DNA of 39,768 bases from Bacteroidales bacterium. GTDB taxonomy: Bacteria > Bacteroidota > Bacteroidia > Bacteroidales > P3. The notes under the pieces were generated by a model. That model had not been told where the DNA came from, made no database searches, and saw nothing but the letters and a program-made list of their open reading frames with translations. Every line of letters begins with the position of its first letter. Position 1 is the first letter of the stretch. The DNA lies in NCBI GenBank assembly GCA_017550405.1, contig JAFZPH010000018.1, positions 1-39,768 of the forward strand, in the 5' to 3' direction. Position numbers and translations under genes: made by a program. This document shows positions 1 to 8,039 of this stretch, one piece after another.

Positions 1-139
1 AAACTCGAACAGGCGAAAGAACCGAAAAGTGTAAACCGATACCGTGATGGTGTAAGCCGGATTAGGGATATGGCCTAAATATTGTAAACCAATTCAGTTT
101 AACCGTCCCAAATCTGTCAACCAATTCTAGGGAAAGTCA
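1..139 (-). mobile_element. End of an IS21-like insertion sequence (partial)
   Basis: Bases 1-140 are the exact reverse complement of 39629-39768, and identity stops abruptly at base 141. The segment holds spaced copies of a TGTMARCC word at 30-37, 51-58, 83-90 and 115-122. Two of these extend to TGTAAACCAATT and TGTCAACCAATT, 32 bases apart. Read outward from the window the shared block starts TG (CA at 138-139 here). Repeated transposase-binding words behind TG...CA tips are known for the IS21 family. No transposase gene is visible, so the family is an inference. It could also be another IS type with repeated ends. Confidence 0.5.
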
Positions 140-163
140 CATAGACACTGGCATTACTAAAAA

Positions 164-226
164 ATCCCTTCGAGAGGGATAAATTTTAGAAAGTCGTCCC
201 TCATTGAGGGATTTTTTGTATCTTTG
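164..226 (+). promoter_or_regulatory. Hairpins and promoter box before the AAA ATPase gene
   Basis: Two short hairpins share the stem TCCCT/AGGGA: ATCCCT-TCGAG-AGGGAT at 164-180 and a CCCTCA/TGAGGG palindrome around 197-211. The second is followed by a run of six T, so it could act as an intrinsic terminator. Overlapping the T run is TATCTTTG at 219-226, the Bacteroidota -7 box, 21 bases before the ATG at 248. I see no convincing TTTG -33 element. Confidence 0.5.
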
Positions 227-247
227 CACTGAGAAACAACAAAAAAA

Positions 248-1423
248 ATGGTAGAAGAATCTCTTTATCAGACTATGGACAAACTCGTTACAAGAACAAC
301 GTCTCCTTTTAGGCGTTATCTTTTTGACGAGATACCATGGAATACACGCATGGTTGGCATTGTCGGTCCACGTGGTGTGGGGAAATCCACATTATTGCTC
401 CAGCGCATCAAAGAACAACAGGGCAATGGAAAATACCTGTATGTGAGTGCCGACAACATTTACTTCACCAACCACACCTTGGTCAATCTCGCCAACGAGT
501 TTGTGAAAGACAACGGCACACACCTCTTTGTTGACGAAGTCCATAAATATCCCCACTGGTCGCGAGAATTGAAGAACATATACGATGAACAACCCGACCT
601 GCACATTGTCTTCACAGGTTCTTCTGTACTGGACATTCTTCATGGTGAAGCAGACCTCAGCCGCCGTACCCTTATGCGTACCATGCAGGGGCTATCTTTC
701 CGCGAATTCCTGGAATTGAATCATGGCATCATCAGTCCAGCATACAAGTTAGATGAGATTGTGCAGCACAAGGTCGAACTAAGGGATTTACAACACCCTC
801 TACCCCTTTTCCGGCAGTATTTGAAAGAAGGATACTATCCTTTCAGCAAGGAAGATGGTTTCTATGAACGCCTTCAGCAGATAATCTCCCTGACTCTGGA
901 CATGGACATCCTACAATATGCCGACTTGCGTGCTTCCACGGCAGCCAAACTCAAACTATTGCTCACCATCATCGCCCAATTAGCCCCCTACAAACCCAAC
1001 ATGACCGACCTTGCTTCGGAAATAGGCGTAAGCAAGAACAACATACAAGACTACCTCTCCCTGCTCGAACGCGCAGGACTGATTGCACAACTACACGACG
1101 ATGTAGGCGGTATTAGACTACTAGGCAAAGTAATGAAAGTATATCTCGACAACCCCACACTCATGTATGCCCTATCGGGAGAGAACCCCAATATCGGCAA
1201 TGTACGAGAGACTTTTTTTTACAACCAGATGAGAGTTAGACAGGATGTGACCGCCTCAAAAGAATCGGATTTCCGCATCGGGAAATACACTTTTGAAGTA
1301 GGGGGAAAGAAAAAAGGGAAGAAACAGATTGAGAACCTTACCGACGCTTATATTGTGAAAGATGACATTGAATATGCTCACGACAACACAATTCCCCTGT
1401 GGATGTTCGGATTGAACTACTGA
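248..1423 (+). CDS. AAA family ATPase with DUF4143 domain
   Basis: A 391-residue protein of the AAA_14/DUF4143 family, which is widespread in Bacteroidota and of unknown role. The Walker A loop GPRGVGKST lies near residues 40-48 and an LFVDEVHKYP Walker B-like segment near 94-103, followed by a TGSS sensor-like stretch. A winged-helix-like region (LASEIGVSKNNIQDYLSLL) lies near 255-275. The C-terminal DUF4143 part has an acidic residue followed by EVGGKKK, like a degenerate PD-(D/E)XK core. The gene is transcribed alone from a TATCTTTG box and ends at a strong bidirectional terminator. It lies next to the IS end at the window edge. ATP hydrolysis is likely; the substrate or partner cannot be named. 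Confidence 0.85.
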   Translation: MVEESLYQTMDKLVTRTTSPFRRYLFDEIPWNTRMVGIVGPRGVGKSTLLLQRIKEQQGNGKYLYVSADNIYFTNHTLVNLANEFVKDNGTHLFVDEVHKYPHWSRELKNIYDEQPDLHIVFTGSSVLDILHGEADLSRRTLMRTMQGLSFREFLELNHGIISPAYKLDEIVQHKVELRDLQHPLPLFRQYLKEGYYPFSKEDGFYERLQQIISLTLDMDILQYADLRASTAAKLKLLLTIIAQLAPYKPNMTDLASEIGVSKNNIQDYLSLLERAGLIAQLHDDVGGIRLLGKVMKVYLDNPTLMYALSGENPNIGNVRETFFYNQMRVRQDVTASKESDFRIGKYTFEVGGKKKGKKQIENLTDAYIVKDDIEYAHDNTIPLWMFGLNY

Positions 1424-1445
1424 ACAGACCCGACCCAGCAACAAA

Positions 1446-1476
1446 AAAGCCGATGCGGTGTGCATCGGCTTTTATA
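1446..1476. terminator. Bidirectional intrinsic terminator
   Basis: The stem AAAGCCGATGC (1446-1456) pairs perfectly with GCATCGGCTTT (1462-1472) around a GGTGT loop, with A/T runs on both sides. It sits between the converging ATPase gene (plus) and rpsT (minus) and can end transcription from both. Confidence 0.85.
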
Positions 1477-1533
1477 TTTGTGAGAATTATTATTATCTTG
1501 CTATTGCGTGGTTCCCTTTCGGTCGCATCACTC

Positions 1534-1785
1534 TTACATAGCATTGACCTTTTTCTGGAGCTTCGACTTCAGGTTAGCGGCTTTGTTCTTGTGGATGACG
1601 GAACGCTTGGCGAGCTTGTCGATGATGGAAACCATCTTGGGCAGTCTCTCGGTAGCGACCTGCTTGTCCTCAAGGGCGCGGAAATCGCGCAGGGCGTTGC
1701 GCATGGTCTTGGCGTAATAACGATTCTCGACTCTTCTCTTTTCGTTGGAACGGATTCTTTTTTTTGCAGAGTTGTGATGTGCCAT
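1534..1785 (-). CDS. rpsT: 30S ribosomal protein S20
   Basis: This is an 83-residue basic protein starting MAHHNSAKKRIRSNEKRR, the S20 signature. It has the expected three-helix length and a Lys-rich tail. S20 binds the 5' domain of 16S rRNA early in small-subunit assembly. The gene starts 24 bases after the encoded CCA end of tRNA-Glu on the same strand, with no promoter box in the gap, so both are probably made from the canonical promoter at 1911-1941. It ends before the bidirectional terminator at 1446. Confidence 0.97.
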   Translation of the reverse strand: MAHHNSAKKRIRSNEKRRVENRYYAKTMRNALRDFRALEDKQVATERLPKMVSIIDKLAKRSVIHKNKAANLKSKLQKKVNAM

Positions 1786-1809
1786 AATTCTTTTTTATAC
1801 TTTTTTATC

Positions 1810-1887
1810 TGGTAGTCCGTGCGGGATTCGAACCCGCGATTTTAAGAATGAAAATCTTACGTCCTAGGCCAACTAGACGAACGGACC
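1810..1887 (-). tRNA. tRNA-Glu (TTC anticodon)
   Basis: On the minus strand the gene begins GGTCCGT, which pairs with ACGGACT (one G-U at the first pair). The anticodon stem TAAGA/TCTTA closes the loop TTTTCAT, giving anticodon TTC. The T arm GCGGGTTCGAATCCCGC is intact. The discriminator is A and CCA is encoded (1810-1812). All conserved positions look normal. It is transcribed just ahead of rpsT. Confidence 0.96.
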
Positions 1888-1910
1888 ACTTTGCTCTCTA
1901 AAAGCGGGTG

Positions 1911-1941
1911 CAAAATTACTAACTTTTTTTGGATTGGCAAA
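1911..1941 (-). promoter_or_regulatory. Canonical Bacteroidota promoter for tRNA-Glu and rpsT
   Basis: On the minus strand TTTG (1941-1938) is followed by a 19-base spacer and TAATTTTG (1918-1911). This matches the phylum consensus TTTG-N19-TAnnTTTG and lies 23 bases before the tRNA. Confidence 0.85.
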
Positions 1942-1978
1942 ATATTTTTTCACCATTTTCTGTGGACAACCTCCAGAA

Positions 1979-2653
1979 TTATTCCGTATCTGCCTGAAAT
2001 CTAAAGCCTAAACGCTTGCCAGTAGCCATCGATTTTTTGTCCATAACGTTCCTCATTTCACCCACCGAAACCATCTTCACTTCGTCGTATGGAGGTGTTA
2101 ATAAATCAAAATTTGTGGTATACTCGATAGCCGACTCAACGATACTTTGGACAGACTCATTGGAAATCAACGAAGTATTGAAATTATTATACAGCATACC
2201 CAACTCGCGCTTGCCCTCGATAAAGTAGTGGTATTCATTGTTAACAAACACTCTTCCAATCATATAACCGAGGTCTTGGTCGCGCTGGTAGATGAACGAG
2301 TCGGATAGGAAGTTATAGATGCGTATCACCCCGCAATACGAGCGGCGAGGGTCCTCGTGGATGTAAGGCGATTTCATCACCTGATGGTCGCGCGAGAACT
2401 CGAAGACATTGGTGTGCATGCAGAACACCAGCACATCGCCCCCGAAACGCACCTCGAACTCGAAATCGCCGTGGTCCTTGAACTCAAACAGGATCGTCCT
2501 GCCTTCGTTGTGAGCCTGTTCCTGGAAGAGCCTGATGAGGCGGTCGGCGGTGCTGCGGAACAATTCGAAAGCCTCCTTTGTATTGTTAAACACCTGTTGT
2601 TTCAGTGCAGTCTTGTCGAAAACAAGTTGTTTCAATGATTCTTTCAATTCCAT
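1979..2653 (-). CDS. Conserved hypothetical protein
   Basis: A 224-residue protein when started at the ATG at 2653 (MELKESLKQLVFDKTALK). An open frame continues upstream to 2923, but the -7 box TATATTTG at 2682-2675 lies inside that extension, so the shorter start is preferred. There is no signal peptide or membrane segment, so it is probably cytosolic. The first third is helical and rich in charged residues. The middle alternates short strands (FEFKDHGDFEFEVRFGGD, YCGVIRIYNF), suggesting an alpha/beta fold. I do not recognise the family. It is transcribed alone, divergently from the C69 peptidase gene. Confidence 0.75.
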   Translation of the reverse strand: MELKESLKQLVFDKTALKQQVFNNTKEAFELFRSTADRLIRLFQEQAHNEGRTILFEFKDHGDFEFEVRFGGDVLVFCMHTNVFEFSRDHQVMKSPYIHEDPRRSYCGVIRIYNFLSDSFIYQRDQDLGYMIGRVFVNNEYHYFIEGKRELGMLYNNFNTSLISNESVQSIVESAIEYTTNFDLLTPPYDEVKMVSVGEMRNVMDKKSMATGKRLGFRFQADTE

Positions 2654-2674
2654 TCTTGACGTGTTTTGAGGATG

Positions 2675-2682
2675 CAAATATA
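2675..2682 (-). promoter_or_regulatory. -7 box for the hypothetical gene at 1979-2653
   Basis: TATATTTG on the minus strand, 21 bases before the chosen start. It faces away from the divergent box at 2735. Confidence 0.65.
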
Positions 2683-2734
2683 CGACTTTTTCCCGATATG
2701 TAGCACCTCTTTTCTCTCTTTCAGGAAAAAAACG

Positions 2735-2742
2735 TATCTTTG
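2735..2742 (+). promoter_or_regulatory. -7 box for the C69 peptidase gene
   Basis: TATCTTTG followed by CATCG on the plus strand, 59 bases before the ATG at 2802. It gives a short untranslated leader. Confidence 0.65.
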
Positions 2743-2801
2743 CATCGTGGCACGTCCTCGGGCAAGCCACCGAAAACGTTGGATTACACATTAATGACAT
2801 C

Positions 2802-4493
2802 ATGAATACAAAGAGACTCATTTTCATTGTGGCACTCGTTGCCGCATGGGGATGGCAAGGCCATGCCTGCACCAATTTCCTGCTCACGCGAGGCAGCACC
2901 TCCGATGGCAGCACTATGATCACCTATGCCGCCGACAGCCACACCCGCTACGGCCAGCTGCGTTTCCACCCCGGTGGCACCCACCAGCCCGGCGAGATGC
3001 TCAGCCTCTACAACTACGGTAGCCTGAAGCATCAAATCGACATCCCGCAGGCCGCCCGCACCTACCGCGTGGTGGGCTTCATCAACGAGCACCAGTTTGC
3101 CATGGGCGAGACCACTTGGGGTGGCATCGCACCCCTCAGCAAGGGCAACCTCGAGGGCATCGACTACGGCAACCTCATCTACCTCGCCCTGCAGCGTGCC
3201 CGCAACTGCCGCGAAGCCATCCGCGTGATGGCCGACCTCGTGGCTACCTACGGCTATGCCGACGGCGGCGAGACATTCTCGCTCAGCGACCCCGACGAGG
3301 TATGGCTCTTCGAAATCACCAGCAAAGGACACGACGAGAAAGGCGCCGTCTGGGTGGCACGCCGTGTGCCGGAAGGCTACGTCAGCGCCCATGCCAACCA
3401 AGCCCGCATCACCCAGTTCCCGCAGGAACCCACCCGCTGGCGCAAAGCTCGCGGCAAAGGCCTGCACCCCGCCATCAGCAGCCTGCACCTCGACTATATC
3501 AACGAACCCGAAGTGGAGTGCGTCTACAGCCACGACGTGGTCTCCTTTGCCCGCAAGAACGGTTGGTTCTCAGGCAAGGACGCCGACTTCAGCTATGCCG
3601 ACACCTACAACCCCCTCACCTTCTCCGGCCTCCGCGCCTGCGAGGCCAGGGTGTACGCCTTCTTCAACCGCATAGCCCAGGGCATGCAACGCTACGAAGC
3701 CTACGCCATGGGCGACCCCAAGGCCGAACGCCTCACCTTGTGGATCAAGCCCGACCAGAAAATCAGCGTACATGACGTGATGGAGCTGATGCGCGACCAT
3801 TTTGAGGGCACCCCCATGGACATGACCCAGGACGTGGGCGCAGGTCCCTTCCACTGCCCCTACCGCTGGCGCCCCATGGACTTTAAGGTCGACGGCAAAG
3901 AGTACATCCACGAGCGCGCCATCTCCACCCAGCAGACCGGCTTCAGCTTTGTGGCACAATGCCGCAAAGACCTCCCCAACCATCTGGGCGGCATCATCTG
4001 GTTCGGTGTCGACGACACCTACAGCACCTGCTATTGCCCTATGTTCTGTGCCATCGACAGCATCCCCCTCTGCTTCCGCGAGGGCAACGGCTCCATGAGC
4101 CAATACTCTCCCACCTCCGCCTTCTGGCTCTTCAACCGCGTCAGCAACTTCTGCTATCTCCGCTACGACTCCATGATTGTGGACGTGCGTAACATGCAGA
4201 AAGAATGTGAGAATTACTTCATCCAAAGTGTGGAGAGTCTGAAACCCAACGCCTCCCCCACCCAGCTCAACGGCTTGAGCCACCACCTGGCCGAAGCCAT
4301 GATGGAGGCCTGGAACCGCCTCGACCAGCTGTTGCTGACCAAGTATATCGACGGCAATATCAAGCACGTGAAAGACGGCCAAATCGAGACCACCCCGACG
4401 GGTGTGGTGCGTTTCCCGCAGCAGCCCCCCTACCCCGACTGGTTCTACCGCCAGATAGTCGACGACCACGGCGAAGTGCTGAAGGTGAAATAG
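2802..4493 (+). CDS. C69 family dipeptidase, secreted
   Basis: A 563-residue member of peptidase family C69 (PepD-type, N-terminal nucleophile hydrolases). Residues 1-22 form a signal peptide ending GHA, so cleavage would expose Cys23 (CTNFLLTRG) as the new N-terminal residue. That is the expected catalytic nucleophile. Further family features follow: GSTMITYAADSH, GETTWGG near residue 105, and an EIxSKG region near 170. The length suits Bacteroidota homologues. These enzymes cleave dipeptides, probably in the periplasm, feeding peptide-fermenting growth. It is a single gene with its own promoter, converging on the lipoprotein at 4546. GC content is high, like the core genes. Confidence 0.9.
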   Translation: MNTKRLIFIVALVAAWGWQGHACTNFLLTRGSTSDGSTMITYAADSHTRYGQLRFHPGGTHQPGEMLSLYNYGSLKHQIDIPQAARTYRVVGFINEHQFAMGETTWGGIAPLSKGNLEGIDYGNLIYLALQRARNCREAIRVMADLVATYGYADGGETFSLSDPDEVWLFEITSKGHDEKGAVWVARRVPEGYVSAHANQARITQFPQEPTRWRKARGKGLHPAISSLHLDYINEPEVECVYSHDVVSFARKNGWFSGKDADFSYADTYNPLTFSGLRACEARVYAFFNRIAQGMQRYEAYAMGDPKAERLTLWIKPDQKISVHDVMELMRDHFEGTPMDMTQDVGAGPFHCPYRWRPMDFKVDGKEYIHERAISTQQTGFSFVAQCRKDLPNHLGGIIWFGVDDTYSTCYCPMFCAIDSIPLCFREGNGSMSQYSPTSAFWLFNRVSNFCYLRYDSMIVDVRNMQKECENYFIQSVESLKPNASPTQLNGLSHHLAEAMMEAWNRLDQLLLTKYIDGNIKHVKDGQIETTPTGVVRFPQQPPYPDWFYRQIVDDHGEVLKVK

Positions 4494-4545
4494 CTGCCAA
4501 CCCTTTCGCCTATTACAGAGCCGTAAAAAAGAGGGGTGCAGGGAA

Positions 4546-5265
4546 TCAGAAGCGGTAGCTCATGCCGGCGCCGAAACTGAGGAGCCCTTGACTGATATGA
4601 TAGCCTGCAGGCCGCCACGGCACCAGATAACAGAGTCCTCCCTTGACGTTGAACTTGAAACGCTCCCAGCCGAAACGCAACTCAACTGTGGGTTCCAGCA
4701 GTATGTTGTCGGCAAGGGTAGTAGCATAATCTGTTATCCATTCACCGTTCACTTCATAAGGAACACCCTTGCCCACCTTTATCTCGCCCTTCAGTACTCC
4801 TGTCTTGAGGCTGAAGGCAAGGTCGAGATGGCCCTTTCGGGTCATTTCGAGCCAGCCCGCATCGCCCTGCACAAAAACTGACCGGAACGTTCCGCTGGGG
4901 ATTGTCCAAGGCTCCATGCCCCCAATATTAGACTGACGACCCTTGCCCGTGCCCGCGCCGACATAGATTTCCCACACAAAGTTGTTCTCCTGCGGGAAGT
5001 ATAAACCGGCCATGGCCTGCGAATAAGCGCGGAAGGGGTCAATAGCGGCCTGCACAGCCAGATGGTTTGTGATGCCCCACGCCACCGAGGCACGCATGTC
5101 AAGGGGAACAGGCCATCTGGTCGTTGGCAGTAAGGCACCCTCCAGCTGCACCTCGCCGCGCTCGTGAATGAGAGGGATGTGTACCGTCATAGGGTTGTAT
5201 ACACCGCAGCCTGTCATCAATACTGCAAGAATGGCACAAAGAATGAATAATCTGGTCGTTTTCAT
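4546..5265 (-). CDS. Lipoprotein with barrel-like C-terminal half
   Basis: A 239-residue protein with a lipoprotein signal peptide (LAVLMTGC, Cys20). The mature part has alternating aromatic strands (WEIYVGAGTGKG, VELRFGWERFKFNVKGGLCYL) and ends SFGAGMSYRF. That terminal aromatic is typical of outer-membrane strands, so a small membrane-associated barrel is plausible. It is the last gene of the ECF sigma operon, 12 bases after the four-TM gene, so it should be made from the ECF-type promoter at 6859-6889. No specific family is recognised. It may be an envelope sensor or effector of the sigma system. Confidence 0.7.
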   Translation of the reverse strand: MKTTRLFILCAILAVLMTGCGVYNPMTVHIPLIHERGEVQLEGALLPTTRWPVPLDMRASVAWGITNHLAVQAAIDPFRAYSQAMAGLYFPQENNFVWEIYVGAGTGKGRQSNIGGMEPWTIPSGTFRSVFVQGDAGWLEMTRKGHLDLAFSLKTGVLKGEIKVGKGVPYEVNGEWITDYATTLADNILLEPTVELRFGWERFKFNVKGGLCYLVPWRPAGYHISQGLLSFGAGMSYRF

Positions 5266-5277
5266 GGCGGTAGGTTT

Positions 5278-5859
5278 TTATTGGTTGTTTTTGATGTTTT
5301 CGATGGCTGCGTCTAATTTACGAAAGGAGCGGACTATGCCCCATGCGTTGAGGGGCAGGAGCACGGCGCAGAGGATAATCCACACGATGACGAACCACCT
5401 GAGACTGAAGAAGTCGAAGCCCAGAGGGGGACCGAAGAGGGGGCCGAGACAGACGGTGAGGGGCAGCTTGATGTAGAGGGTGTAGTGGTGGTTGAAGCGC
5501 TGCAGGAGGGTCATACGGTCGGCATAGGCGTTGACCTCGGCCACGGGACGAGTGGGGTCAAGGTGGCGGATGGCGATGTACATCTGCACGGCAATCATCA
5601 CCCGCATCAAGGCTATTGCAAGCACGACGAGATAGCACACCAGATAAGGCAGCGGAGTGAGGTAGAGGGGTGCCAGCACTGCTACGACGGCAAGGATGAC
5701 GATACTGCCGGGCAAACCCCAGTTGAGCCGCCATCGCAGGTGGCCGTAGGCCGAATGGGCTTTGTTGTGCGTGGTGAGACGCTGCACATCGATTTCGCGC
5801 TGCCGCTGCGGGGGTTGGTTCAAGCGGCTGTCGCGCAGTTGGTCCAGTATATCTTCCAT
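5278..5859 (-). CDS. Four-TM membrane protein, candidate anti-sigma factor
   Basis: A 193-residue protein with a charged, Gln/Arg-rich N-terminal segment (about 45 residues) and four hydrophobic segments. Two lie near residues 50-95 (SIVILAVVAVLAPLYL, LVCYLVVLAIAL) and two near 130-180. The start is five bases after the sigma factor stop, so translation is probably coupled. A membrane protein encoded directly after an ECF sigma gene is the usual place for an anti-sigma factor, and the cytoplasmic N-terminus could hold the sigma. No zinc-binding anti-sigma motif (HxxxCxxC) is present, so this role rests on gene order only. Confidence 0.65.
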   Translation of the reverse strand: MEDILDQLRDSRLNQPPQRQREIDVQRLTTHNKAHSAYGHLRWRLNWGLPGSIVILAVVAVLAPLYLTPLPYLVCYLVVLAIALMRVMIAVQMYIAIRHLDPTRPVAEVNAYADRMTLLQRFNHHYTLYIKLPLTVCLGPLFGPPLGFDFFSLRWFVIVWIILCAVLLPLNAWGIVRSFRKLDAAIENIKNNQ

Positions 5860-5864
5860 AACGC

Positions 5865-6341
5865 TTAGGATTTCAGTTTGACAAGTTTTTGTTTCACGCG
5901 GTGGATGCGGACACCCACATTGCTTTTCGATATGCCGAGAACGGAGGCCATCTCCTCTTCGGTGGCGCCGTCGATGTAGAGGAACACCAACGCTTGGTCG
6001 TCTTTGGGCAGGAGGTCGATGAGCCGGTATAGTTCACTATACATAGGGTTGGAGAGTTCGTCGGCAACGGTGTCTTCCATGAGGGGCGTTATCGGGGTGG
6101 TCTTCACCCTTTTCTTCTCCTGCCGCCAAAGGCTGATGGCGGTGTTCAACCCCACACGGTAGAGCCAGTTTTTGGGTGAGCACTGCCCGTTGTAGCGGTC
6201 GCGGGTGCGCCACAGGTTGTAGAGTATCTCCTGGTAGATGTCCTTCTCCACTTCGGCGTCGCCGCGGGCAAAGGTGACGCTGATGCTGTGAAGGAGGCGC
6301 TCGTGTTGCGAGAGCTGGGCTATGAACTCGTCGTCGGTCAT
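5865..6341 (-). CDS. ECF (sigma-70 family) RNA polymerase sigma factor
   Basis: A 158-residue group IV sigma factor. Region 2 spans roughly residues 10-75, with the DxYQEILYNLWR core helix and SPKNWLYRVGLNTAI for -10 recognition. Region 4 spans roughly 105-157 (LPKDDQALVFLYIDGATEEEMASVLGIS, then SNVGVRIHRVKQKL), giving the -35-binding helix-turn-helix. The ATG overlaps the stop of the upstream lipoprotein gene by four bases (ATGA), so the two are translationally coupled. The operon's promoter at 6859-6889 has the same GTAA-N17-CGT motif as four other sites in this window, so the factor probably activates its own operon. Confidence 0.93.
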   Translation of the reverse strand: MTDDEFIAQLSQHERLLHSISVTFARGDAEVEKDIYQEILYNLWRTRDRYNGQCSPKNWLYRVGLNTAISLWRQEKKRVKTTPITPLMEDTVADELSNPMYSELYRLIDLLPKDDQALVFLYIDGATEEEMASVLGISKSNVGVRIHRVKQKLVKLKS

Positions 6342-6838
6342 GGCCGCGGGCTGCTCATGTTATACAAGCTGTCAGTGACGACGAGGGTGAGTTTGCCGTA
6401 ACCCATGTAGCCTTTGAAAGGTCCCGAGGGGTTGGGGCGCCCCTCGTAGCGGTAGAGCGAGGCAGGGGCATTGGCATCATTAATACGGTACAGCGCATCG
6501 GCCCCGACGCTGTCGCGATAGAATGTGAGGATACGACCGTCGTCGAAACGGATTTGCACACTGTCGCCATAAAAACGTTGAGGGATAAGATAGGCGAATT
6601 CTCCAAGGTCGGCTGTGCCAATACCCCCGCTGACATCTACAACGCTGTCGGTATGGGCCGGAGCCGAAAGGGGATGGAGCATGGCATAGTTGCTGCGGAC
6701 GGTGTCAACAGGCTGGAGCGACTGGATAGTGAGAGCGTGGTCGGTGCGGTTGTCGATGGCAAACTCCGAAGTGTGAGCGGGGTCGCAGGCCGTCAGCAGC
6801 AAGGCGACAAACAGGAGGATGAGCGGTGTCTTTTTCAT
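6338..6838 (-). CDS. Small lipoprotein, first gene of the ECF sigma operon
   Basis: A 166-residue protein with a lipoprotein signal peptide (LLFVALLLTAC, Cys18), so it is anchored in the envelope. The mature part starts with a strand-rich segment (EFAIDNRTDHALTIQSL) and contains YGDSVQIRFDDGRILTFYRD; no known domain is recognised. Only 20 bases separate the ECF-type -10 from its ATG. A lipoprotein encoded ahead of the sigma gene is unusual. Together with the membrane protein and the barrel lipoprotein it may form the sensing branch. Confidence 0.75.
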   Translation of the reverse strand: MKKTPLILLFVALLLTACDPAHTSEFAIDNRTDHALTIQSLQPVDTVRSNYAMLHPLSAPAHTDSVVDVSGGIGTADLGEFAYLIPQRFYGDSVQIRFDDGRILTFYRDSVGADALYRINDANAPASLYRYEGRPNPSGPFKGYMGYGKLTLVVTDSLYNMSSPRP

Positions 6839-6858
6839 TGCAGTAAGTTTTGTTTACC

Positions 6859-6889
6859 TATAAAGACGCAAAAAAGCAGGATTTCTTAC
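6859..6889 (-). promoter_or_regulatory. Predicted ECF sigma promoter of the sigma operon
   Basis: On the minus strand GTAAGAAATC (6889-6880), an 11-base spacer, then CGTCTTTATA (6868-6859). The GTAA and CGT blocks recur with exactly the same 21-base step at 22742-22772, 21224-21254, 10462-10492 and, more weakly, 27075-27105. No TAnnTTTG box is seen here. An AA-containing -35 and CGT in the -10 are typical of ECF promoters. It predicts autoregulation. Confidence 0.7.
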
Positions 6890-6914
6890 ACATGAAGTGA
6901 AAAAAAATCCTGCT
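6870..6914 (-). terminator. Intrinsic terminator of the trpS-manC unit, overlapping the ECF promoter
   Basis: On the minus strand AGCAGGATTT (6914-6905) pairs perfectly with AAATCCTGCT (6884-6875) across a 20-base loop and is followed by six T (6875-6870). It lies 19 bases after the manC stop. Its 3' arm and T run coincide with the -35 block and spacer of the sigma operon promoter. Confidence 0.8.
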
Positions 6915-6932
6915 TCATAGGGGTATTGTTGC

Positions 6933-8003
6933 CTACAGGCGTTCTATCCAGTGCTTGATGTTCTGCTCGTCGTCGAGGCGGCACACCAGCAGGCTGTGGT
7001 CGCGCAAGGCCACAAGACAGTGGTCCATACCCTGCACGACGGCCTCATAGCCGGGCTCGATGTTGACAACACTGTTGCGGGTCTGCTCCAGCACAGCGTG
7101 GCCGCTGACGGCATTTTCTGCAGTATCGTGGGCGGCGTGCTCGTAGAGCGAGCCCCAGGTGCCGATGTCGCTCCATCCAAAGTCGGCGGGAATGGTGAAG
7201 CGGTTGGGGGAGCGTTCCATCACGCCGTAATCGATGCTGATGTTCTCGCACTGCGCAAACATGCCGTCGATGAAGGCCTGTTCCTTCTCGGTGCCGAAGA
7301 GGTCACGGCCTTGGTCGAAGAGCCGCTCCATGTCGGGCAGGTAGTCGTGGTAGGCGTTGCGGATACCCTGCAGCGACCAGACGAAGATGCCGGCGTTCCA
7401 CAGGTAGCGGCCCGAGACGAGGTACTTCTTGGCGGTCTCCAGATTGGGTTTTTCCTTGAAGTTGACCATGGGTTTCACCTCCTCGGCCGAAGAGGCGTCG
7501 CGGTCGGCATTCCATTCAATGTAGCCATAGCCCGTCTCGGGGCGCGAGGGCTTGATGCCGATGGTGAGGAGGGCGTCGGCGTGGGCGGGGTTTTCGACAA
7601 AGTCCATGCCCACACGGATGATGCGCTGAAACTCCACCTCGTTGGTGACGAGATGGTCGGCGGGTGTCACCACTATGCTGGCCTCGGGGTTGCGGGAGAG
7701 GATGCGGTAGTTGGCGTAGGCGATGCAGGGCGCAGTGTTGCGGCGCATGGGCTCGCACAGCACCTGGTCGGGCTTCAACTCGGGCAGATGCTCCAGCACC
7801 ATGCTCTTGTAGGCGGCATTGGTCACCACCAGGAAGTTCTCGGCAGGCACGACGGGCAGAAACCGCTCGAAAGTGGCGCGGATGAAACTCTTGCCTGTCC
7901 CCAGAATATCGAGGAACTGCTTGGGGTAGTTGTTCTTGCTCAGGGGCCAGAAGCGGCTGCCTATGCCGCCGGCCATAATGACACAGTAACGATTGTTCTT
8001 CAT
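6933..8003 (-). CDS. manC: Mannose-1-phosphate guanylyltransferase
   Basis: A 356-residue nucleotidyltransferase making GDP-mannose from mannose-1-phosphate and GTP, the donor for mannose, fucose and related sugars in surface glycans. The signature is near residues 11-30: MAGGIGSRFWPLSKNNYPKQFL. Other conserved segments are EPMRRNTAP, VTPADH, FKEKP, YLWNAGIFVW and DFGWSDIGTW. It lacks the C-terminal phosphomannose isomerase domain of two-domain enzymes, so it is the short form. It lies 36 bases after trpS with no terminator between, so the two are probably co-transcribed. The unit ends at the hairpin at 6870-6914. Confidence 0.95.
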   Translation of the reverse strand: MKNNRYCVIMAGGIGSRFWPLSKNNYPKQFLDILGTGKSFIRATFERFLPVVPAENFLVVTNAAYKSMVLEHLPELKPDQVLCEPMRRNTAPCIAYANYRILSRNPEASIVVTPADHLVTNEVEFQRIIRVGMDFVENPAHADALLTIGIKPSRPETGYGYIEWNADRDASSAEEVKPMVNFKEKPNLETAKKYLVSGRYLWNAGIFVWSLQGIRNAYHDYLPDMERLFDQGRDLFGTEKEQAFIDGMFAQCENISIDYGVMERSPNRFTIPADFGWSDIGTWGSLYEHAAHDTAENAVSGHAVLEQTRNSVVNIEPGYEAVVQGMDHCLVALRDHSLLVCRLDDEQNIKHWIERL

Positions 8004-8039
8004 GATAGATTCGGATAGATAGAATAGAATAATAGAGGG

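Noticed and set aside
2654..2923. N-terminal extension of the gene at 1979-2653
   Set aside because: It runs through the -7 box TATATTTG (2675-2682) and into the divergent C69 gene; the shorter start is natural.
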